A stretch of 5,143 nucleotides of DNA. Origin: Thermoleophilaceae bacterium. Its GTDB lineage: Bacteria; Actinomycetota; Thermoleophilia; Solirubrobacterales; Thermoleophilaceae. Below the pieces are notes generated by a model, which worked only from the letters and a program-made list of their open reading frames with translations, was not told the origin of the DNA and ran no database searches. The stretch lies in the NCBI GenBank assembly GCA_013811765.1, contig JACCUO010000224.1, positions 1-5,143 on the forward strand, in the 5' to 3' direction. The translations under genes were made by a program, and so were the position numbers. Shown here piece by piece: positions 1 through 5,143 of the stretch (the stretch's first letter is position 1; each line of letters opens with the position of its first letter).

Positions 1-80
1 CTGCAGAACAGGCGGCGCCGAACGATGCGCCGACCAACGGGGGCGCCGCCGAGCGACGGCCGGCAGAGGACCCGACGTAG
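1..80 (+). CDS. nusA: Transcription termination/antitermination protein NusA, C-terminal tail (5' end outside window)
   Basis: An open frame enters from the left edge (codons begin at base 3) and ends at TAG 78-80. The 25 visible residues are Ala/Pro/Asn/Glu-rich and low in complexity, ending in AEDPT. They contain no recognisable domain, so the identity rests on context: in this operon the gene directly before ylxR-infB is almost always nusA. NusA binds RNA polymerase and nascent RNA through S1 and KH domains and modulates pausing, termination and antitermination; a disordered tail after the KH domains would fit. The competing frame starting at base 2 is also open to the left edge and runs into ylxR, so the two genes may overlap. 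Identity is inferred, not seen. Confidence 0.6.
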   Translation, partial: AEQAAPNDAPTNGGAAERRPAEDPT

Positions 81-97
81 GTCCGGAGCGGCGCTGC

Positions 98-318
98 GTG
101 GGCTGTGGCCGTACGCTGCCCCGGGACGCGTTGCTGCGCTTCGTGCGCGCCGCGGACGGGTCGGCTCGGCCTGACCCGGAGGGGCGCGAGCAGGGACGGG
201 GGGCCTACCTATGCGCCCAGCCCGAATGCGCCGAGACGGCGCGCGATGGCCGCGCCTTCGCCCGATCGTTCAGAGCACACGTAAACGTTGACCCGGAGAC
301 CTTAGACTTCACACTCGC

Positions 319-346
<28 letters not shown>
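98..346 (+). CDS. ylxR: YlxR family RNA-binding protein (RnpM-like); start uncertain, probably upstream of 98
   Basis: A small basic protein of the YlxR family (DUF448). From GTG 98 it is 82 residues. The hallmark GRGAYLC lies at residues 33-39, followed by C44 and the RAFARSFR stretch typical of the family's C-terminal helix. In Bacillus subtilis the homologue (RnpM) binds RNase P RNA and modulates RNase P; family structures show an RNA-binding-type surface. The start is doubtful. The family N-terminal motif R-x-C-V-G-C reads in frame as RRCVGC, but GTG 98 is the valine inside it, so the annotated form loses the first cysteine. No ATG, GTG or TTG lies upstream in this frame within the window, and there is no stop either; the only other candidate nearby is the non-canonical GTA 77-79 touching the nusA stop. 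A GGAG at 85-88 is 9 nt from GTG 98, which supports that start to some degree. The 3' end overlaps infB by 28 nt. Confidence 0.88.
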
Positions 347-2576
<2,230 letters not shown>

Positions 2577-2577
<1 letters not shown>

Positions 2578-2882
2578 TGGCTTTCCTCTGTCTCCTCGAG
2601 CTCGAGCTCCATCTGCCTGACAACGCCGATCTGAAAGGCAAGCGCAAGGAACTGCAGTCGCTCAAGGCGCAGCTTCAGCGACGCTTTGGAGCGGCGGTTG
2701 CCGAGACCGACCACCACGACCTCTGGCAGCGCGCGACGCTTGCCACCGCGCTCGTCGGACGGGAGCAGCGCCGCCTGGAGGAGACCGCGGACGCCGTACA
2801 ACGCTTCGTCGACGCTCGATTTGGGGAGTGGGTCAGCTGGGAGCGAACCGTCGTCAGCACGTCCGAGCTGAAGGAGGTCTAG
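2577..2882 (+). CDS. ylxP: YlxP-like DUF503 family protein
   Basis: A 101-residue DUF503 protein. The family signature is clear: a beta strand LCLLELELHLP at residues 4-14, then LKGKRKELQSLKAQLQRRF at 19-37, and the most conserved block VAETDHHDLWQRATLATALV at 41-60. The rest is one helix (about 62-82) and a final strand. Members are small, single-domain proteins with a ferredoxin-like fold, found beside rbfA in gram-positive bacteria; a role in 30S ribosome biology is inferred from this position rather than firmly known. The start is GTG 2577, whose G is the last base of the infB stop (TAGTG). The frame stays open upstream to an ATG at 2484, but those 31 residues are Arg/Gly-rich infB shadow and precede the family's usual start. 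No good ribosome-binding site precedes 2577, so reinitiation after infB is likely. Its last three codons (Lys-Glu-Val) form the rbfA Shine-Dalgarno. Confidence 0.93.
2871..2878 (+). promoter_or_regulatory. Strong Shine-Dalgarno site for rbfA
   Basis: AAGGAGGT is a full match to the anti-Shine-Dalgarno end of 16S rRNA and sits 5 nt before ATG 2884. It lies inside the last codons of ylxP, so ribosomes finishing ylxP pass directly over it. It is the only consensus-strength ribosome-binding site in the window and fixes the rbfA start. It may make RbfA synthesis less dependent on upstream translation than the other genes here (inference). Confidence 0.85.
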
Positions 2883-2883
2883 G

Positions 2884-3228
2884 ATGACCGTGGACCGCAT
2901 GCGGCGAGTGAATGAGGCCCTCCGGGAGGTTCTCTCCGCACGGATAGCCGCCGGCCTGAAGGACCCCCGCGTGGGATTTGTGACCGTGACCTCAGTAGAC
3001 ACCAGCCCCGATCTTCAGCATGCTCGCGTGTACGTCAGCGTGCTCGGGAGCGAGGAGGAGCGCGAGGAGAGCCTCGAGGGGCTCAACTCCTCTGCCGGCT
3101 ACCTCCAGGCGGTCATCGGTGACGAGGTACGCATGAAGCGCACGCCGACGCTCCGTTTCGTGCACGACGACTCGATCGACCACGGCTTCCGCATCTCGGA
3201 GCTGCTCGAGGACGGAGAGGAGAAGTGA
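2884..3228 (+). CDS. rbfA: 30S ribosome-binding factor RbfA
   Basis: RbfA is a small KH-fold protein that binds immature 30S subunits near helix 1 and helix 44 of 16S rRNA and supports late maturation and cold growth. The 114-residue product is a normal length for the family. Conserved features: N-terminal helix RMRRVNEALREVL (5-17), the block LKDPRVGFVTVTSVDTSPDL (25-44), the strand ARVYVSVLG (47-55), SSAGYLQAVIG (69-79) containing the Ala-Gly helix kink of this KH type, and LRFVHDDSIDHGFRI (90-104). A short acidic tail follows. The gene starts 1 nt after the ylxP stop behind a perfect Shine-Dalgarno and overlaps nrnA by 4 nt (GTGA), consistent with strict operon co-expression. All expected motifs are present and nothing looks damaged. 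Confidence 0.98.
   Translation: MTVDRMRRVNEALREVLSARIAAGLKDPRVGFVTVTSVDTSPDLQHARVYVSVLGSEEEREESLEGLNSSAGYLQAVIGDEVRMKRTPTLRFVHDDSIDHGFRISELLEDGEEK
3214..3222 (+). promoter_or_regulatory. Ribosome-binding site for nrnA
   Basis: The purine run GGAGAGGAG ends rbfA and contains two Shine-Dalgarno-like cores. GGAG 3214-3217 is 7 nt from GTG 3225, and AGGAG 3218-3222 is 8 nt from a second in-frame GTG at 3231. The two starts differ by only two residues, and the sequence does not decide between them. Confidence 0.6.
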
Positions 3229-4241
3229 GCGTGCTCTCCACGGCCGAGCAGGCCGCCCAGGGTGAGCTCCATGACGTGGTGGAGGAGCTCAGGCAGGCCG
3301 ACAAGCTACTGCTGACCACTCACGAGAACCCCGATGGAGATGCCCTCGGCTCGCTGCTCGGCATGCACCTCGTCCTCACGCAGCTCGGCAAGGATTCCGT
3401 GATGTACATGTCTCCGGACGAGCAACCGCTGCCCCACGAGTACCGCGAAATGAAGTTCGAAGGGCTCGTCGGTGAATGCCCGGAGGACATGGGCGAGCGG
3501 GTCGCCGTCTTTCTCGACTGCGGCAACATCGATCGCATGCCCGTCGACTTTCTCAGGCGGGAGGGGATCCACATCCTCAACGTCGACCACCACCACGACA
3601 ACACCCGCTTCGGCACCGTGAACCTCGTTGCGATCGAGGCGTCATGCACGGCTGAGATCGTCTTCGCCATCGCGGGTGAGCTGGGCGCCGAGATAACGCC
3701 GCCCATCGCCGACGCCCTCTACGTGGGGCTCGTGACGGATACCGGCCGGTTCGGGTACGAGAACACCTCTGCGGCGGCCCACAGGATGGCGGCCGACCTG
3801 ATCGGGGCGGGTGTGGCGCCCCACCTCATGCATCGCCGGCTCTTCGAGGACCTGCCCTTCACGCGGCTTCAGGTCCTGGCTCGTGCGTTGGCGAGCGTGG
3901 AGCGGTACGACGACGGCGCGATCACCCTCGCACTGCTCACCCGCGAGGACTTCGAGGAGACCGGCGCCGTGGAAACCGACTCCGAGGGGGTCGTGGACCA
4001 TCTGCGCGCCGTGCAGGGCACCGCTGTAGCCGTGCTCGTGCGCGACCAGCTCTGCGAGGAGCGCGACGGCTGGCGAAAGGCAAGCCTGCGCGCGACCGAC
4101 GAACGGGTCGATGTGTCGATGATCGCCCGCGCATTGGGCGGTGGGGGCCATCGCCAGGCCGCCGGCTTCTCGACCCAGCTCGGATCGGCCGAGCTCGTGG
4201 CCACGATCCGCGAGCACGTGGCCGAGCAGCTCCGCGCCTGA
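3225..4241 (+). CDS. nrnA: DHH-family bifunctional oligoribonuclease / pAp phosphatase NrnA
   Basis: NrnA-type DHH/DHHA1 phosphoesterases degrade 2-5 nt RNAs (nanoRNA) and remove the 3' phosphate from pAp; actinobacterial relatives (Rv2837c type) also act on c-di-AMP or pApA. The protein has 338 residues, normal for the family. The N-terminal DHH domain shows the metal-binding motifs in order: HENPDGDALGS 33-43, D98 in FLDCGN, D121-H122-H123 in NVDHHHDN, and D172 in LVTDTGRFGYENTS. The C-terminal DHHA1 domain carries the substrate-binding GGGGHRQAAG at 305-314. All catalytic residues are present, so it should be active with Mn2+ (family knowledge). The usual E. coli Orn is a different fold; NrnA replaces it in many gram-positives. 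The start is GTG 3225 (overlap GTGA with the rbfA stop) or GTG 3231, two codons later. Exact substrate preference cannot be read from sequence. Confidence 0.95.
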   Translation: MSVLSTAEQAAQGELHDVVEELRQADKLLLTTHENPDGDALGSLLGMHLVLTQLGKDSVMYMSPDEQPLPHEYREMKFEGLVGECPEDMGERVAVFLDCGNIDRMPVDFLRREGIHILNVDHHHDNTRFGTVNLVAIEASCTAEIVFAIAGELGAEITPPIADALYVGLVTDTGRFGYENTSAAAHRMAADLIGAGVAPHLMHRRLFEDLPFTRLQVLARALASVERYDDGAITLALLTREDFEETGAVETDSEGVVDHLRAVQGTAVAVLVRDQLCEERDGWRKASLRATDERVDVSMIARALGGGGHRQAAGFSTQLGSAELVATIREHVAEQLRA

Positions 4242-4254
4242 GAGTGACGTCCGC

Positions 4255-5055
4255 CTGAGCCCTACGGGCGTCATCCTCTACGCCAAGCAAGCCGGCGTGA
4301 CCTCTCACGACGTGGTCGCCGTCGTCCGCCGGTCGATGGGGCGCGGAATCAAGGTAGGACACGCGGGCACCCTCGATCCGTTCGCCACCGGCCTGCTGCT
4401 GATTCTCGTCGGCCGCGCCACCCGCGCGCAGCGGTTCCTGTTGGGCCTACCAAAGGCCTATCGAGCCGTTGCGCGGCTCGGATGGCGCTCGGACACCGGC
4501 GACCGCGACGGCACCCTCGAGATGACGGGCCGGATACCGGCCGAGCTCGCCATACCCAGCGGCACGATCATGCAACGCCCTCCCGCCTACTCCGCCGTGA
4601 AAGTGGGCGGGGAGGCGCTCTACCGCAAGGCTCGGCGCGGTGAGCCCGTGGAGGGCGAACCGCGGCCGGTCACGGTCCACCGGGCCGATCTCCTATGGCG
4701 CGAGGGGGACCGGGCCGCGTTTGAGATCGAGTGCTCGTCGGGCACCTACGTGCGCCAGCTGATCGCCGCGCTCGGGGATGCCTACTGTGAAGAGCTCGAG
4801 CGCACGGCCATCGGTCCGTTCGCGCTCTCGGAGGCCGACCACGACCGCGTCCTGCCGATGATCGATGCACTGGCGTTCCTGCCCGAGCGCCCGCTCGACG
4901 CCGCGGAGGCAGCGCAGGTGGCCCACGGGGTGAGGCTGCCCGCGGGCGAGGACCCGAGCGCTCCAGCCCTGCGCCTGACCCACGCCGGGGAGGTCGTGGC
5001 GATCGCCGAGCCACGCGGCTCAGAGCTCCAGCCCGTCGTAGTGTTCGCCGCGTGA
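4255..5055 (+). CDS. truB: tRNA pseudouridine-55 synthase TruB; start uncertain
   Basis: TruB converts U55 in the T-loop of tRNAs to pseudouridine and acts as a tRNA-folding chaperone. Recognisable landmarks: N-terminal strand GVILYAKQAGVTSHDVV; the catalytic-loop motif KVGHAGTLDPFATGLL with the nucleophilic Asp at 4375-4377; the conserved Tyr of KAYRA at 4459-4461; SDTGDRDG; QRPPAYSAVKVGGEALY beginning at 4573; and CSSGTYVRQL around 4732-4761. A C-terminal TruB_C/PUA-like region follows. From CTG 4255 the protein is 266 residues, shorter than the usual 290-315, partly because the insert before QRPPAYSA is small. The start is unresolved. Homology begins at about 4258, yet the only canonical codon in frame is GTG 4141, deep inside nrnA, which would add 38 Ser/Pro/Arg-rich residues without family similarity. 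CTG 4255 lies 13 nt after the nrnA stop with only a weak GAGAG upstream. The 3' end overlaps ribF by GTGA. Confidence 0.95.
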   Translation: MSPTGVILYAKQAGVTSHDVVAVVRRSMGRGIKVGHAGTLDPFATGLLLILVGRATRAQRFLLGLPKAYRAVARLGWRSDTGDRDGTLEMTGRIPAELAIPSGTIMQRPPAYSAVKVGGEALYRKARRGEPVEGEPRPVTVHRADLLWREGDRAAFEIECSSGTYVRQLIAALGDAYCEELERTAIGPFALSEADHDRVLPMIDALAFLPERPLDAAEAAQVAHGVRLPAGEDPSAPALRLTHAGEVVAIAEPRGSELQPVVVFAA

Positions 5056-5143
5056 AGGTCAGCCTGTTGACGGACATCCCCGAGCAGCCGCCTGGCGCCG
5101 CCGCGTCACGCAAGATCGCCATCGGCACCTTCGACGGCGTCCA
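5052..5143 (+). CDS. ribF: Bifunctional riboflavin kinase / FAD synthetase RibF, N-terminal fragment (3' end outside window)
   Basis: Thirty codons are visible before the window ends. GTG 5052 overlaps the truB stop as GTGA. The decisive signal is KIAIGTFDGV at residues 21-30, with the next codon beginning CA, matching the GTFDGVH nucleotide-binding motif of the FMN adenylyltransferase domain that opens RibF. RibF phosphorylates riboflavin to FMN and adenylates FMN to FAD. Position directly after truB is the standard one in gram-positive and many other bacteria. The leader before the motif (MKVSLLTDIPEQPPGAAASR) has the usual short length. Completeness and the kinase domain cannot be judged here. 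Confidence 0.9.
   Translation, partial: MKVSLLTDIPEQPPGAAASRKIAIGTFDGV

Noticed and set aside
11..50. Perfect 9-bp inverted repeat GGCGGCGCC / GGCGCCGCC (11-19 and 42-50) with a 22-nt loop
   Set aside because: It falls in Ala/Gly codons of the nusA tail, where such matches arise easily at this GC content, and no T-run follows, so it is not an intrinsic terminator.
2595..2609. Tandem palindrome CTCGAGCTCGAG in the start of ylxP
   Set aside because: It is explained by alternating Leu-Glu codons of the first beta strand (LELEL) conserved in the family.
4141..4254. N-terminal extension of truB from GTG 4141
   Set aside because: It shadows the conserved GGGGHRQAAG part of nrnA, is Ser/Pro/Arg-rich and has no TruB similarity. 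It is kept only as an alternative in the truB entry.
3642..4274. A 210-codon minus-strand open frame opposite nrnA
   Set aside because: It is a reverse-strand shadow of a well-supported gene with no domain or ribosome-binding site that I could recognise.

Overview
The window is a stretch of the conserved bacterial translation and ribosome-maturation operon, on the + strand throughout. In order it holds the 3' end of nusA, ylxR, infB (IF2), ylxP (DUF503), rbfA, nrnA (DHH-family nanoRNA/pAp phosphatase), truB and the first 30 codons of ribF. Both ends of the window cut through genes. Almost every base is coding, and I see no terminator, RNA gene, mobile element, CRISPR array or phage feature.

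The DNA is strongly GC-rich and third codon positions are mostly G or C. IF2 carries two IF2_N modules joined by an Arg/Pro/Gly-rich linker. A DUF503 gene sits between infB and rbfA, a gram-positive-type arrangement, and there is no ylxQ (L7Ae-like) gene between ylxR and infB, where Firmicutes often have one. This suggests a high-GC actinobacterium. A deep-branching lineage such as Thermoleophilia (Solirubrobacterales/Gaiellales) is my guess from the IF2 and TruB style, not something I could test.

Layout: 1-80 nusA tail; 98-346 ylxR (start uncertain, probably further upstream); 319-2577 infB; 2577-2882 ylxP; 2884-3228 rbfA; 3225-4241 nrnA; about 4255-5055 truB (start uncertain); 5052-5143 ribF, cut by the window edge. 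Most junctions are overlaps: 28 nt ylxR/infB, 1 nt infB/ylxP (TAGTG), 4 nt GTGA at rbfA/nrnA, and 4 nt GTGA at truB/ribF. Only rbfA has a textbook Shine-Dalgarno site (AAGGAGGT, 5 nt from ATG). This points to one polycistronic mRNA with extensive translational coupling.

The genes share a theme. NusA controls transcription elongation and antitermination. YlxR is an RNA-associated partner (RnpM in Bacillus). IF2 starts translation. YlxP and RbfA are linked to 30S maturation. NrnA recycles the shortest RNA fragments and pAp. TruB makes pseudouridine-55 in tRNA. RibF makes FMN and FAD.

I found no undescribed system. The points most worth a second look are the missing canonical start codons of ylxR and truB (non-standard starts, overlapping long forms, or small sequence errors) and an apparently shortened thumb region in TruB.
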